From an uncultured Methylococcaceae bacterium (GTDB taxonomy: Bacteria > Pseudomonadota > Gammaproteobacteria > Methylococcales > Methylomonadaceae): a stretch of 54,775 bases of DNA. Made by a program: the position numbers and the translations under genes. The notes under the pieces are model-generated. The model made no database searches. It was given only the letters and a program-made list of their open reading frames with translations, and was not told where the DNA came from. Each line of letters begins with the position of its first letter. The stretch's first letter is position 1. Where the stretch lies: the NCBI GenBank assembly GCA_903945375.1, contig CAJAVP010000128.1, forward strand, positions 1 to 54,775, written 5' to 3'. Positions 15,691 to 26,313 of this stretch are shown here, piece after piece.

Positions 15691-15947
15691 ATGTAGGGGT
15701 CTGTTATGCCGAAGTGGATAGACAATTATGGCTGCGTTTAGAAGTGCCTGATGACAGCACGATTCAAGAGGCGATTCATTTGTCGGGCGTATTAACGCTG
15801 TATCCTGAAATTGATCTAGCTAAGCAAAAAGTCGGTATTTTTGGCAAGATTGCACAACTGGAAACACCGGTCAAAGAAGGGGATCGGGTGGAAATCTACC
15901 GTGCTATTACAGTGGATCCGCAAACGGTACAACGACGCCGACGTTAA
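15687..15947 (+). CDS. rnfH: RnfH family protein
   Basis: The 86-residue protein has a ubiquitin-like/ThiS-like fold signature: V-C-Y-A-E near the start and I-F-G-K ... V-K-E-G-D-R-V-E-I-Y-R near residues 52-73, ending in Arg-rich P-Q-T-V-Q-R-R-R-R. RnfH is the last gene of nitrogen-fixation rnf operons and its biochemical role is not known. It overlaps rnfE and ends the operon, facing gspK with 15 bp between the stops. Confidence 0.9.
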   Translation: MNVGVCYAEVDRQLWLRLEVPDDSTIQEAIHLSGVLTLYPEIDLAKQKVGIFGKIAQLETPVKEGDRVEIYRAITVDPQTVQRRRR

Positions 15948-15962
15948 CGTACAGCGGCTCAA

Positions 15963-16994
15963 TTACTGCGGGAAATGCACCAGACTGTTGGCATTAATCG
16001 CATCAGTAAATAACGAATCATTTTGTAGCGCGCTATTCCGATGCCATTCGAGCACTTGAAAGGCTAAGCCGTTCGCGCTGCCTTGTTGGGGTTTTAATAC
16101 GGTGCTAATGATTGCGCTAGAGCCGTCTTCCAGCCTAGCTTCAGCAATAAGGCTCAAGGTATCGTTCTGCCCTTGTGATGCAGCGGATGGATTCGGGCTA
16201 ATAGAGGCGTTACCGTCTATGGGCAAATTTGGCGGCGGCGTACCATTCAGCGTACTGGCTAAGCGGGCGGCCATATACTCATCAATCAAACTATGATCGA
16301 TGTCTGGCAAAACCTGTAAAACCTCTTTACTGGCAACCGCCATATTGACCGTCGACTTATCTGAATAGATGGTCACAAACGGCAACATCCACTGATAAAG
16401 GGTTTCATTCATGCCCAATACGAGCTGTAATTCGTTGATCGTTTGAAAGGGCTTATTGCGGGGTAAATAATCTAAACCTGCCGCTAGATATTCCTTTTTT
16501 TCTGCCCCCTCAATATTGATTAAGTCATCTTGATCACGCCAATCGAGAATAGCGCTAGAGACTTGCATTTGCTCTTTTTCATTTTTTAATGGAGAGAATG
16601 CCAACAATGCAAGTAACAGTTTTTGGTCAGCTTTGTTGATATCAATTTTGCCAGTCTCAGCCGTCAAGCGAACGCGAACTTCGGCGTTGTCCACCCCCAA
16701 TAAAACCGAGTCCGTCACTTGATAAATGACCCCGTTGGCTTGCCAGCGTTTAATTTTATCTGGGCTCATCAGCATCAATTCGGCCAGCATCACACCGGTT
16801 TCAGCCACCGCTGCGGCTTGTGCCGTGTTTTTTATGCCAGCCACAATAGCGGATTCTCGACGCATACTTAACGCAAAACTGCCCGCCATAATGGTCAATA
16901 AACTGAGAACCCATAAGACCAAAATTAAGGCAAAGCCTTTGGTTTTTAGAGCGAGACTTAGGGGTAACAGCTTATTTTTAAATGAATTTTTCAT
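15963..16994 (-). CDS. gspK: GspK, minor pseudopilin of type II secretion
   Basis: The 343-residue product has a class III signal segment with cleavage expected at G before F-A-L-I-L-V-L-W-V-L, the variant typical of GspK. A large periplasmic domain follows (D-I-N-K-A-D, D-W-R-D-Q-D, I-N-E-L are family motifs). GspK caps the pseudopilus tip with GspI and GspJ. The start overlaps the gspJ stop by 4 bp. gspG, gspH and gspI are not next to it. Confidence 0.9.
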   Translation of the reverse strand: MKNSFKNKLLPLSLALKTKGFALILVLWVLSLLTIMAGSFALSMRRESAIVAGIKNTAQAAAVAETGVMLAELMLMSPDKIKRWQANGVIYQVTDSVLLGVDNAEVRVRLTAETGKIDINKADQKLLLALLAFSPLKNEKEQMQVSSAILDWRDQDDLINIEGAEKKEYLAAGLDYLPRNKPFQTINELQLVLGMNETLYQWMLPFVTIYSDKSTVNMAVASKEVLQVLPDIDHSLIDEYMAARLASTLNGTPPPNLPIDGNASISPNPSAASQGQNDTLSLIAEARLEDGSSAIISTVLKPQQGSANGLAFQVLEWHRNSALQNDSLFTDAINANSLVHFPQ

Positions 16995-17752
16995 TCTGAT
17001 ATATCTGTATCTTCTGAGGTTTCTTCTTCCGGTGTTTCTTCATCGCCGTTATCTTCTGATGGCAGTCCGTTAGCATCACTTAAACCAACCAATTTCATAT
17101 CCACAACCATATCCGGCCAATACATGCCGTCTTCGCGTTCAATATGGATTTTAATCAGTTGCGGCAAGCTGTCTCGCTCTAACCAAGTGGCTTGCCAACT
17201 GAGTTCGCTCGTATCATCTACCCCAAAATAGCTAAAAGCCAACTCTTTGACATTTTTGATTAAAGTAACTTGTTCTTTAGATGTGCTCTTGTCATCAAGA
17301 ACGGGTAAAAAGGGCTTAACGGTCACATTGATTTGCGTGTCCACAATCTGGCGACCCGACTTTTCATCTTCAAGATCAATCGAAAAGAGCTGTAAACCAC
17401 CGCGTGAGGCACTCGCAGGAAACTCACCTACAAACTGCATAGAATGCTCATCGCCATGAAATGAAAACGTCTTTTCATCAGCAACGCTAAAATCATCCCA
17501 GATGGGTATCGCGGTTGTTAATTGCCGTTGAAAAAAGCTATATACGACCCCGACTTCATTCACCTGGCTCATTTTTGACTCGCCTCTATCCCAACTTTCG
17601 GCACAAATTTTAAGGCTGCCAAAGAGTAAAACCACCATAATACTTAACAGTGTCATGGCAATCAGCACTTCAATTAAGGTAAAGCCCTGCTGATTTAACT
17701 CAACGCGGTCACGGCTGAACGGCAGCCGTGTCAAACAACATCTCGATGTCAT
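16991..17752 (-). CDS. gspJ: GspJ, minor pseudopilin of type II secretion
   Basis: The 253-residue product carries a type IV prepilin signal, Q-Q-G-F-T-L-I-E-V-L-I-A-M, cleaved before Phe. The following domain fits GspJ (early S-F-F-Q-R-Q-L, later W-L-E-R-D-S-L-P). The leader before the cleavage site is about 23 residues, longer than usual, so a later start such as a TTG may be the real one. The tail is very acidic (Glu/Asp/Thr). The gene follows the DUF475 gene by 24 bp on the same strand and forms a pair with gspK. Confidence 0.82.
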   Translation of the reverse strand: MTSRCCLTRLPFSRDRVELNQQGFTLIEVLIAMTLLSIMVVLLFGSLKICAESWDRGESKMSQVNEVGVVYSFFQRQLTTAIPIWDDFSVADEKTFSFHGDEHSMQFVGEFPASASRGGLQLFSIDLEDEKSGRQIVDTQINVTVKPFLPVLDDKSTSKEQVTLIKNVKELAFSYFGVDDTSELSWQATWLERDSLPQLIKIHIEREDGMYWPDMVVDMKLVGLSDANGLPSEDNGDEETPEEETSEDTDISE

Positions 17753-17776
17753 ATTAAACGATCAACGTGTGTGTGC

Positions 17777-18796
17777 TCAGGCATTTTCTGTATTGGGGTG
17801 AGTTTTTCTGTACTGGACGGAAGAATAAACCGATAAACCAATCAGTGCCGCGCCGACCAATCCAGTTACAACTTCAGGAATTTCATGGGTCATGCTGATG
17901 AGCATAATCGCGGCAAGCGTACCAATGGCGTAATGCGCCCCATGTTCCAAGAAAACGTATTCATCCAGCGTACCTTGGCGCACTAAAAAGACGGTCAAAC
18001 TTCTGACAAACATCGCACCAATAGCCAAACCCAACATAATGATGACAACATCTTGGGTAATCGCAAACGCACCAATTACACCGTCAAACGAAAATGAAGC
18101 ATCTAAGACTTCTAGGTATAAAAAGCTCATCACACTTCCTTTTTTAATCACCTCAGTCAGCTCTTCACCTTCTTCTTCGTCTTCAAATAAGGTTGATAAG
18201 CTATCAACGATAACATACAAAATTAATCCAAATACGCCAGATACCAAAGCTTCTAGGCGAATCGCTTCAGGCAACCAATGCTGCATCAATAACAACAGAC
18301 CTAAAGATAAAATAATTTCTATGGATTCAAGTTTGCCAAATGAAGCCATCTTTTTTTCAACGACACCCAGCCAATGCAGTTCTTTGCTGTCATCAAAAAG
18401 AAAAGAAAAGAACACCATCAATAAAAACATCCCACCAAAAGAGGCGATTTCAACATGCGAAGCGGTCAAGTGTTTGGCATATGTTTCAGGGTCTTGCAAT
18501 GCCATATGGGTGACGCCAATGAAATCAATCCCCGTAGCGGCGGCAACAATGACAATAGGGAATAACAAACGCATACCAAATACCGCAATTATTACCCCCC
18601 AAGTTAAAAAATAACGTTGCCAGCGTTCATCCATACGCTTTAATACCGAGGCATTCACGACCGCATTATCAAACGACAAACTAATCTCGAGAACACCCAA
18701 GATGGTGGCAATAAACACGCCGGTTAGACCACCCCAAAAATAAGCCGCTACTAAACAAACCAGAGTAACGAAAAAAGAAACACGAAAATGTTGCAT
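17777..18796 (-). CDS. DUF475 (TerC-like) integral membrane protein
   Basis: From the start at 18796 (M-Q-H-F-R-V-S-F-F-V-T-L) the protein has 338 residues and about nine membrane helices. The conserved acidic motifs of this TerC-related family are visible: L-E-I-S-L-S-F-D-N-A-V-V-N near residues 36-48 and L-E-V-L-D-A-S-F-S-F-D-G-V-I-G near 228-242. Members are thought to be metal-ion transporters, for example for Mn or Ca; the substrate here is unknown. A Glu/Asp-rich loop lies between the two halves. Confidence 0.85.
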   Translation of the reverse strand: MQHFRVSFFVTLVCLVAAYFWGGLTGVFIATILGVLEISLSFDNAVVNASVLKRMDERWQRYFLTWGVIIAVFGMRLLFPIVIVAAATGIDFIGVTHMALQDPETYAKHLTASHVEIASFGGMFLLMVFFSFLFDDSKELHWLGVVEKKMASFGKLESIEIILSLGLLLLMQHWLPEAIRLEALVSGVFGLILYVIVDSLSTLFEDEEEGEELTEVIKKGSVMSFLYLEVLDASFSFDGVIGAFAITQDVVIIMLGLAIGAMFVRSLTVFLVRQGTLDEYVFLEHGAHYAIGTLAAIMLISMTHEIPEVVTGLVGAALIGLSVYSSVQYRKTHPNTENA

Positions 18797-19143
18797 ATAA
18801 AAACCCTTAGTCAATGAATAATGGGAGTAATAAGCGGGTATAAACCGCTTTATTATCAATGGTGTTATCGCTTAAAAATACCGATTGAAGTGCCTGAAAG
18901 CACATTGACTTCGGCTATTTCGGCAACACTCGGCCAATAAGCCTGAAGTCACCTGTAAACTATAAGTCTATTGATACTAAAATCCAACCTAAAAGACACT
19001 CTATTTTGAAATACCTGAGTCGTGGATTATTCAATGACTGGTAAAAACTTCTGGATATTTTCAAGCCGCTAGCACGACGATTTCTGTTGAAAAACGGTTT
19101 TATGCCATAATAACCGCCTTTTTTGTACTCACTGCTTACCATC
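18797..19143. other. Divergent intergenic region before DUF475 and metG genes
   Basis: No gene is seen. An imperfect hairpin (ATAAGCGG...CCGCTTTAT, about 18832-18854) lies in the probable leader of the minus-strand DUF475 gene. A looser inverted repeat (GACTTCGGCT / AAGCCTGAAGTC) lies at about 18909-18952. I see no known riboswitch. Confidence 0.4.
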
Positions 19144-21162
19144 ATGTTAGATAGAAAAATTCTTGTTACAAGTGCCTTACCTTATGCCAACGGCCCAATT
19201 CATTTAGGTCATCTAGTTGAATACATCCAGACGGATATTTGGGTGCGTTTTCAAAAGCAGCGAGGCATTCGTTGTTATTATGTTTGTGCGGATGACACAC
19301 ACGGTACGCCCATTATGTTAAGAGCCGATCGTGAAGGCATTACGCCAGAGGCATTGATTGCGCGTATTAGCGAAGAACATCAAGCTGACTTTCAAGCATT
19401 TAGCGTGGCTTTTGATAATTACCACAGTACACATTCGGAAGAAAATAAGGTTTTTTCATCGTTAATTTATACTCGACTACGTGATGCAGGGCATATTAGC
19501 TCGCGCACCATTACACAAGCTTATGATCCGGTTAAAGAAATGTTTTTGCCAGACCGATTTATTAAGGGTGAATGTCCTAAATGCGGTGCTAAAGATCAAT
19601 ATGGCGATAGCTGTGAGGCGTGTGGTGCAACTTACTCACCAACGGAATTAAAAAATGCGGTATCGGCTATTTCGGGTGAAAAGCCCATCGAAAAAGAATC
19701 GGTGCATTATTTTTTCAATTTGGCAGATTTTGCCGACATGCTATCAGCATGGACGCACGATGGGCATTTACAGCCAGAGGTTACCAATAAGCTGGCGGAA
19801 TGGCTGAGTGGCGGTTTGCAGCAATGGGATATTTCCCGCGATGCACCTTATTTCGGTTTTGAAATTCCAGATGCGCCCGGTAAATATTTTTATGTTTGGC
19901 TCGATGCGCCGATTGGCTATATGGCAAGTTTTAAAAATCTCTGTGATAAACAAGGTTTGGACTTCAATGAATTTTGGGCAAAAAATAGTGCTGCCGAGTT
20001 GTATCATTTTATTGGTAAAGACATTATTTATTTCCACGCCTTGTTTTGGCCAGCCATGTTACACGGTGCTCATTTACGAACCCCCACCGCGATTTTTGCA
20101 CATGGCTTTTTAACCGTAAACGGTGAAAAAATGTCCAAATCACGCGGCACATTTATTACTGCCAGAACTTACCTTGAACATTTAAACCCTGAGTATTTAC
20201 GCTATTATTTTGCCGCTAAATTGAGTGCTGGCGTCGATGATATCGATCTGAATTTTGACGATTTTAGCCAGCGGGTTAATTCAGATTTGGTTGGCAAAGT
20301 GGTCAATATCGCAAGTCGTTGTAGCGGGTTTATTAGCAAACGGTTTGCAGGACGCTTGTCTGGACACTGTGCAGAACCTGCGTTATTTGTTGAATTTATT
20401 CATGCTAACGCGAGCATTGCCGAGCAGTATGAGAGCCGCGAGTTTGGTAAGGCGATGCGTGAGATTATGGCCTTAGCCGATAAAGCCAATCAATACATCG
20501 ACGACAAAAAGCCTTGGTTGCTTGCCAAAGAAGACGACAAAGATGATGAATTACAAGCCGTTTGCTCGATGGGTATCAATTTATTCCGCGTGTTAGTCGC
20601 CTATTTAAAGCCGGTGCTGCCGGTTTTGGCGACTGAAGCAGAGCGCTTTTTAAATATTGCACCGCAGACTTGGGTTGATACCCTACAACCGTTGTTAGAT
20701 CACGCCATTAACCCATTCAAACCATTGATGACACGCGTGGACAGCGACAAAATTGCGGCTATTGTTGAGGCATCTAAAGACAATCTGGAAAAAACTGTCA
20801 ATCAACCCAAAGCCAAGCACTTTGAGGCTATCGCAGACACGATTAACTTTGACGATTTTGCTAAATTAGATTTGCGTATCGCTAAAATCATCAACGCCGA
20901 ATCGGTCGACGGTTCTGACAAGTTATTAAAATTAACCGTTGATATTGGTGATGAAATCCGCACGATTTTTTCAGGCATAAAAACCGCTTATCAGCCTGAG
21001 CAATTGCAAGGTCGTTTAACGTTAGTCATTGCTAATTTAGCACCAAGAAAAATGCGCTTTGGTGTCTCAGAAGGTATGGTTTTGGCAGCAGGGCCTGGTG
21101 AACAAGAGATTTGGTTGTTACAACCCGATGAGGGCGCAGTAGCGGGGCATAAGGTTAATTAA
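19144..21162 (+). CDS. metG: Methionyl-tRNA synthetase
   Basis: The 672-residue enzyme charges tRNA-Met. The class I motifs are H-L-G-H (20-23) and K-M-S-K-S (329-333). A zinc knuckle starts at Cys144 (C-P-K-C ... C-E-A-C). The C-terminal ~110 residues are the OB-fold tRNA-binding/dimerisation domain ([11 protein letters not shown]). I chose ATG 19144 because [14 protein letters not shown] is the normal N-terminus. The stop at 21160-21162 is one base before the start of the RnfB-like gene, so the two are co-transcribed. Confidence 0.97.
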   Translation: MLDRKILVTSALPYANGPIHLGHLVEYIQTDIWVRFQKQRGIRCYYVCADDTHGTPIMLRADREGITPEALIARISEEHQADFQAFSVAFDNYHSTHSEENKVFSSLIYTRLRDAGHISSRTITQAYDPVKEMFLPDRFIKGECPKCGAKDQYGDSCEACGATYSPTELKNAVSAISGEKPIEKESVHYFFNLADFADMLSAWTHDGHLQPEVTNKLAEWLSGGLQQWDISRDAPYFGFEIPDAPGKYFYVWLDAPIGYMASFKNLCDKQGLDFNEFWAKNSAAELYHFIGKDIIYFHALFWPAMLHGAHLRTPTAIFAHGFLTVNGEKMSKSRGTFITARTYLEHLNPEYLRYYFAAKLSAGVDDIDLNFDDFSQRVNSDLVGKVVNIASRCSGFISKRFAGRLSGHCAEPALFVEFIHANASIAEQYESREFGKAMREIMALADKANQYIDDKKPWLLAKEDDKDDELQAVCSMGINLFRVLVAYLKPVLPVLATEAERFLNIAPQTWVDTLQPLLDHAINPFKPLMTRVDSDKIAAIVEASKDNLEKTVNQPKAKHFEAIADTINFDDFAKLDLRIAKIINAESVDGSDKLLKLTVDIGDEIRTIFSGIKTAYQPEQLQGRLTLVIANLAPRKMRFGVSEGMVLAAGPGEQEIWLLQPDEGAVAGHKVN

Positions 21163-21163
21163 G

Positions 21164-21712
21164 TTGATCGAACAAATTAACGACCTATTACCGCAAACTC
21201 AATGCGGACAATGCGGATTTAAAGGCTGTCGTCCGTATGCCGAAGCGATGGCTGAGGGTAGCGCCGAAATCAACCAATGTCCGCCAGGTGGTGAAACAGG
21301 TATCTCGGCATTAGCCGCATTATTACAGTTGCCGTTTAAACCCTTAAATCCTGATTACGGTTGCCATAAGCCCAAACAATTGGCTTTTATTATTGAACAA
21401 GACTGTATTGGTTGTGTGAAATGTATTGCTGCGTGTCCGGTTGATGCTATTTTAGGCGCGGCAAAATTTATGCACACGGTACTGGCAGATGAGTGTACAG
21501 GGTGCGAGTTGTGCGTCGCGCCCTGTCCCGTCGATTGCATTGTGATGATACCGACAGCCGTGCCGGATAGTGTGACCCGAAAAGCCCAGTCCCAAGTAGC
21601 AAAACGTCGTTACGAGGCGCGGTGTTTACGCAAAGAGCAACAAGCGATTGAACAAGCCGAGCGTGTTAAACAAAAAAAGGCCGCATTGGCAAAGGTGACA
21701 TTTAAACCCTAG
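21164..21712 (+). CDS. Soluble RnfB-like 8Fe-8S type ferredoxin protein
   Basis: The 182-residue protein has the RnfB layout without a membrane anchor: a four-Cys site (Cys14, 17, 22, 39), then two 4Fe-4S motifs (Cys81/84/87/91 and Cys111/114/117/121), then a Lys/Arg/Gln-rich helical tail. The start is a TTG at 21164, one base after the metG stop; no ATG occurs before residue 29, inside the first cluster region. TAAGGT inside the metG end can serve as ribosome site. It presumably carries electrons in the cytoplasm. It is separate from the rnf operon at 10.5-15.9 kb, and its partner is unknown. Confidence 0.85.
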   Translation: MIEQINDLLPQTQCGQCGFKGCRPYAEAMAEGSAEINQCPPGGETGISALAALLQLPFKPLNPDYGCHKPKQLAFIIEQDCIGCVKCIAACPVDAILGAAKFMHTVLADECTGCELCVAPCPVDCIVMIPTAVPDSVTRKAQSQVAKRRYEARCLRKEQQAIEQAERVKQKKAALAKVTFKP

Positions 21713-21733
21713 CAATAACGTAAAGATAGGAAG

Positions 21734-21764
21734 GGCTTTAGTGACGCGCTTCGTCATTAAAGCC
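21734..21764. terminator. Hairpin between convergent genes, probable bidirectional terminator
   Basis: GGCTTTAGTGAC (21734-21745) pairs with GTCATTAAAGCC (21753-21764), with one G-T pair. It sits between the RnfB-like gene and the minus-strand protease-like gene. The T-rich run after it is weak. Confidence 0.55.
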
Positions 21765-21776
21765 GTTCTTACTCGT

Positions 21777-22253
21777 TTAATTTTTGTCCGCATCAAAACA
21801 CGGTTTGCCTAACAAGAATGACGCACTAGGCTCAATGATAAAACGATTGTTCATGGCGGTACGTCCAATCAACATTCTAAACAGCATACTATCACGATTG
21901 GTTAAGGTCATTTCCGCCATAATCATTGAATGCCCTAAAACCAATGGTGTTTCAATTACATACCTACGTTGTTTGTGACCGCCTGAATCAGACACCATAC
22001 GCCGGTCTTTGATCGGCGCGTGGCATTCTAAAACCACTGAGCTATCTTTTTGTACCGGATGAATCGCAAACATCAGCCAGTGTTGATGACCTTTGCGATA
22101 AGGCTCGATAGCAAAGGCATGGAGTGCCGACGACCGTGCGCCGGTGTCAATTTTAGCTTTAATTTCAGAAATATTAAGCTCAGGCAAGGCTGCCCATTCT
22201 CGCCAGCCGAGTCTGGGTTTATCTAAAGAATTTTCTATCACAGTTTCAGTCAT
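21777..22253 (-). CDS. Retropepsin-like protease of the RimB/DUF785 family
   Basis: The 158-residue protein belongs to the small family often annotated as ATP-dependent zinc protease, now seen as retropepsin-like aspartic peptidases. The active-site-type motif K-I-D-T-G-A-R-S-S-A-L-H-A is at about 35-47, and L-I-G-R-T-A-M near 130-136 is the second conserved block. Members are often next to rimK; no rimK is seen here. Substrate unknown. Confidence 0.85.
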   Translation of the reverse strand: MTETVIENSLDKPRLGWREWAALPELNISEIKAKIDTGARSSALHAFAIEPYRKGHQHWLMFAIHPVQKDSSVVLECHAPIKDRRMVSDSGGHKQRRYVIETPLVLGHSMIMAEMTLTNRDSMLFRMLIGRTAMNNRFIIEPSASFLLGKPCFDADKN

Positions 22254-22281
22254 TCACAGCTCCTAAACGTTAAATAGCCTT

Positions 22282-22527
22282 ATGGATTGGTCAGTTTATA
22301 TTATCCGCTGCACGGATGATTCTCTTTATACCGGCATTACAACCGATGTGTCCAGACGCTTTACGCAACATGCCACGCAAAAAGGGGCTAAATATTTTCG
22401 TGCGCGTCAGCCTTTACAGATCATTTATGTGGAAAATGGACATAATCGTAGCTCAGCCAGCAAACGAGAATGCCATATTAAGCGAATGAGCAAAACCGAA
22501 AAGCTCAAATTGGTCGCGACACAATAG
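22282..22527 (+). CDS. GIY-YIG nuclease-domain protein (YhbQ type)
   Basis: The 81-residue protein is a single GIY-YIG domain: V-Y-I-I-R-C-T-D and L-Y-T-G-I-T-T-D-V-S-R-R-F-T-Q-H, with K-G-A-K-Y-F-R. Stand-alone members such as YhbQ have proposed DNA-repair nuclease roles. The gene is divergent from the protease-like gene and its last 23 bp overlap the 3' end of the convergent moeB-like gene. Confidence 0.88.
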   Translation: MDWSVYIIRCTDDSLYTGITTDVSRRFTQHATQKGAKYFRARQPLQIIYVENGHNRSSASKRECHIKRMSKTEKLKLVATQ

Positions 22528-23275
22528 GCTTCAAATTACCACAACAAGGACAATCGACGTTTCTTTTAAGTCGCAAGGTATTAAATTCCATGCTTAAACC
22601 GTCAATCAACACTAAGCGACCGACCAAACTGTCGCCTTGATTGACAATTAACTTAATCGCTTCCAATGCCTGGATACTTCCGACAATGCCCGTAATCGGC
22701 GCAATGACACCGTGCGTGGCACAGTTTTGCGCTTCGTCACCGTCGTTTTGATATAAGCAGTTGTAGCACGGGCTGTTGTGTTGCCCAGGTGTAAATACCG
22801 TGACTTGACCTTCAAAACGTATGGCGGCACCTGAAACCAAGGGCGTTTGATGATTAACGCAAGCCTTATTTATAGCAAATCGCGTTGTAAAATTATCACT
22901 GCAATCCAGTACCACATCCGCATTTTTCACTTCAAAATCAAGCAAGTCACCTGTTAGTCGCTGCTTGATCGCGCGTACATCAACCTCGGGATTTAATTTA
23001 TTCAAGGTTTGTTGACTTGAAATTACTTTATCGACCCCTATATCTGGGGTGTGATGAGCAATCTGTCTTTGTAGATTGGATAAGTCCACGACATCATTAT
23101 CATAAATAGTCAGTTTACCGACACCGGCAGCCGCCAAATACATAGAAGCAGGAGAACCTAAACCACCCGCTCCAACGATTAACACGTTGGCGGCATAAAG
23201 TTTTTGTTGTCCATCAATATCGATCTGCGGCAGCATGATTTGGCGGCTATAACGTAAAAGTTGTTGGTCGTTCAT
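22505..23275 (-). CDS. moeB: MoeB/ThiF family sulfur-carrier adenylyltransferase
   Basis: The 256-residue E1-like enzyme activates the C-terminal Gly of a ThiS/MoaD-type sulfur carrier with ATP. The nucleotide loop G-A-G-G-L-G-S-P is near residues 36-43. D-N-D-V-V-D-L-S-N-L-Q-R-Q is the ATP/Mg segment, and D-C-S-D-N-F-T-T-R the next conserved block. Zinc-type Cys pairs appear as C-Y-N-C near 173-176 and C-P-C-C near the C-terminus. MoeB and ThiF cannot be told apart safely from sequence alone. It would be relevant to molybdopterin or thiamine synthesis. Confidence 0.88.
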   Translation of the reverse strand: MNDQQLLRYSRQIMLPQIDIDGQQKLYAANVLIVGAGGLGSPASMYLAAAGVGKLTIYDNDVVDLSNLQRQIAHHTPDIGVDKVISSQQTLNKLNPEVDVRAIKQRLTGDLLDFEVKNADVVLDCSDNFTTRFAINKACVNHQTPLVSGAAIRFEGQVTVFTPGQHNSPCYNCLYQNDGDEAQNCATHGVIAPITGIVGSIQALEAIKLIVNQGDSLVGRLVLIDGLSMEFNTLRLKRNVDCPCCGNLKPIVSRPI

Positions 23276-23321
23276 AAGTCGGGATGTTTAAGCTAAGGGT
23301 GGTTAGATGATGCCAAAGAAC

Positions 23322-23349
23322 TTGACACACTGCAAAAGCTCATTATCAT
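23322..23349 (+). promoter_or_regulatory. Sigma-70 type promoter of groESL
   Basis: TTGACA (23322-23327) and TATCAT (23344-23349) are separated by 16 bases. The CIRCE operator starts at the last base of the -10 box. Confidence 0.75.
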
Positions 23350-23375
23350 TAGCACTCAAAACTAGCGAGTGCTAA
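23349..23375. promoter_or_regulatory. CIRCE operator (HrcA binding site)
   Basis: TTAGCACTC, nine bases, GAGTGCTAA is a perfect CIRCE inverted repeat. HrcA binding here would repress groESL. No hrcA lies in this window. Confidence 0.95.
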
Positions 23376-23413
23376 TTTTTATTTAACCTTGTATTTAATG
23401 TTAGGAGATATCG

Positions 23414-23701
23414 ATGAATATACGTCCGTTACACGACAGAGTGATTGTCAAACGTGTTGAAGAAGAAAAAATGACTGCTGGTGGTATTGTTTTACCCGGT
23501 TCTGCTGCTGAAAAACCAAGCCAGGGTATTGTATTGGCGGTTGGTAATGGTAAAGCACTGGATAATGGCAGCATTCGCGCATTAGAAGTTAAAGTTGGCG
23601 ACAAAGTATTGTTTGGCAAATATTCAGGCAATGAAGTCAAAGTCGACGGTGAAGAAATCATCGTAATGCGTGAAGAAGATATCATGGGTATTTTGGGTTA
23701 A
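23414..23701 (+). CDS. groES: GroES, 10 kDa co-chaperonin
   Basis: The 95-residue protein caps the GroEL chamber. [13 protein letters not shown] opens the family signature, the mobile loop [11 protein letters not shown] is near residues 20-30, and [10 protein letters not shown] is the usual C-terminus. An AGGAG-type ribosome site precedes ATG 23414. The gene is the first of a CIRCE-controlled operon with groEL, which starts 52 bases later. Confidence 0.97.
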   Translation: MNIRPLHDRVIVKRVEEEKMTAGGIVLPGSAAEKPSQGIVLAVGNGKALDNGSIRALEVKVGDKVLFGKYSGNEVKVDGEEIIVMREEDIMGILG

Positions 23702-23729
23702 TTAAACTCAATAGAAACCTCAACCCTAA

Positions 23730-25406
<1,677 letters not shown>

Positions 25407-25441
25407 TCCTGCTGTCTTAAAGCCTTCTCGCTTTAACACAC

Positions 25442-25478
25442 AAAGCCCCGATTGCAATTTGTGCAGTCGGGGCTTTTT
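25442..25478 (+). terminator. Rho-independent terminator of groESL
   Basis: The stem 25442-25451 pairs with 25467-25476 and is followed by T residues, 36 bases after the groEL stop. A near-identical copy is at 277-313. Confidence 0.88.
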
Positions 25479-25522
25479 CGTTTAAAACCCCCAATAATTA
25501 TTACAATCAAGAAGGAGTCATT

Positions 25523-26191
25523 ATGTCATTGTTATCATTACTCAATAAAAGACAAACTAAACTAGAAGCCAGTATCAAACAAACTGCTCAAGCCCGGATT
25601 AGCGAAGCTAGCACGGCGGATAATCTGTTTAAGGGAGCTTATCAAGGCTATGCGGAGGTTTTGTTGGATGATCCCATTCGGGCGGACGCGCTGTATAACT
25701 GGGGTTTTGCGCTGTTGCATCAGGCTAAGACCAAAACGGGACTTGACGCGGCAAAAATTTATCAAGATGCCATTAGTAAGTTTGCTTTTTGTAGGCTGAT
25801 TAATCCTACTTATTTAGGGGCGGCTATTAATGGCGGGGTGGCTTATATGGATTTAGCTCGTAATCAGCAAGATGACGCGCATAGCGAAACGTATGATTTG
25901 GCAAAAAAACAGTTTGAAACGGCTAATGCCATTCATAAAGGCACGGCCTCGTATAATTTAGCCTGTATTTTTGCTTTGCGTGGCGAACATGAGGCCTGTT
26001 TACAAGCACTAGAGCATTCTCGTGATAACGGCAGTTTACCTGATGCGACCGAAATCATCGTTGATCCTGATATGAGCAATGTCTATAACCAAACCTGGTT
26101 TGTTGATTTTATTGATGGTTTAAATAAACCCGAAGTCGTTGTTGAGCCAGAGATAGTTATCGTCGAAGCTGAGACAAATAAGGCTGAATAG
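25523..26191 (+). CDS. TPR-repeat protein of unknown function
   Basis: The 222-residue protein has several degenerate tetratricopeptide repeats: A-D-A-L-Y-N-W-G-F-A-L, A-A-I-N-G-G-V-A-Y-M-D-L-A, and A-S-Y-N-L-A-C-I-F-A-L-R-G-E-H-E-A-C-L near residues 140-160. It has no signal peptide, so it is probably cytoplasmic and mediates protein contacts. The C-terminus is a Glu/Val-rich tail. AAGGAG precedes ATG 25523. It follows groESL after the terminator and is likely separately expressed. Confidence 0.75.
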   Translation: MSLLSLLNKRQTKLEASIKQTAQARISEASTADNLFKGAYQGYAEVLLDDPIRADALYNWGFALLHQAKTKTGLDAAKIYQDAISKFAFCRLINPTYLGAAINGGVAYMDLARNQQDDAHSETYDLAKKQFETANAIHKGTASYNLACIFALRGEHEACLQALEHSRDNGSLPDATEIIVDPDMSNVYNQTWFVDFIDGLNKPEVVVEPEIVIVEAETNKAE

Positions 26192-26262
26192 CTAAAGCTG
26201 TTGGATTCTCAATAAAACGTTGTAAACGCAATCTGACAGCGCTGTGATTGAATCCTCTGGAT

Positions 26263-26301
26263 CGGGATATCTTGTTTTCATAGATGAAGACAAGATACCC
26301 G
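26263..26301. terminator. Hairpin between convergent TPR and gspD genes
   Basis: CGGGATATCTTGTTTTCAT pairs with ATGAAGACAAGATACCCG around a short loop, with one bulge. It lies between two convergent genes and may terminate both. No long T run follows. Confidence 0.5.
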
Positions 26302-26313
26302 CGCTCAGTTGCT

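Noticed and set aside
18797-19000. Manganese riboswitch in front of the DUF475 gene
   Set aside because: TerC-like genes can carry one, but I could not find the conserved yybP-ykoY core; only simple hairpins are visible.
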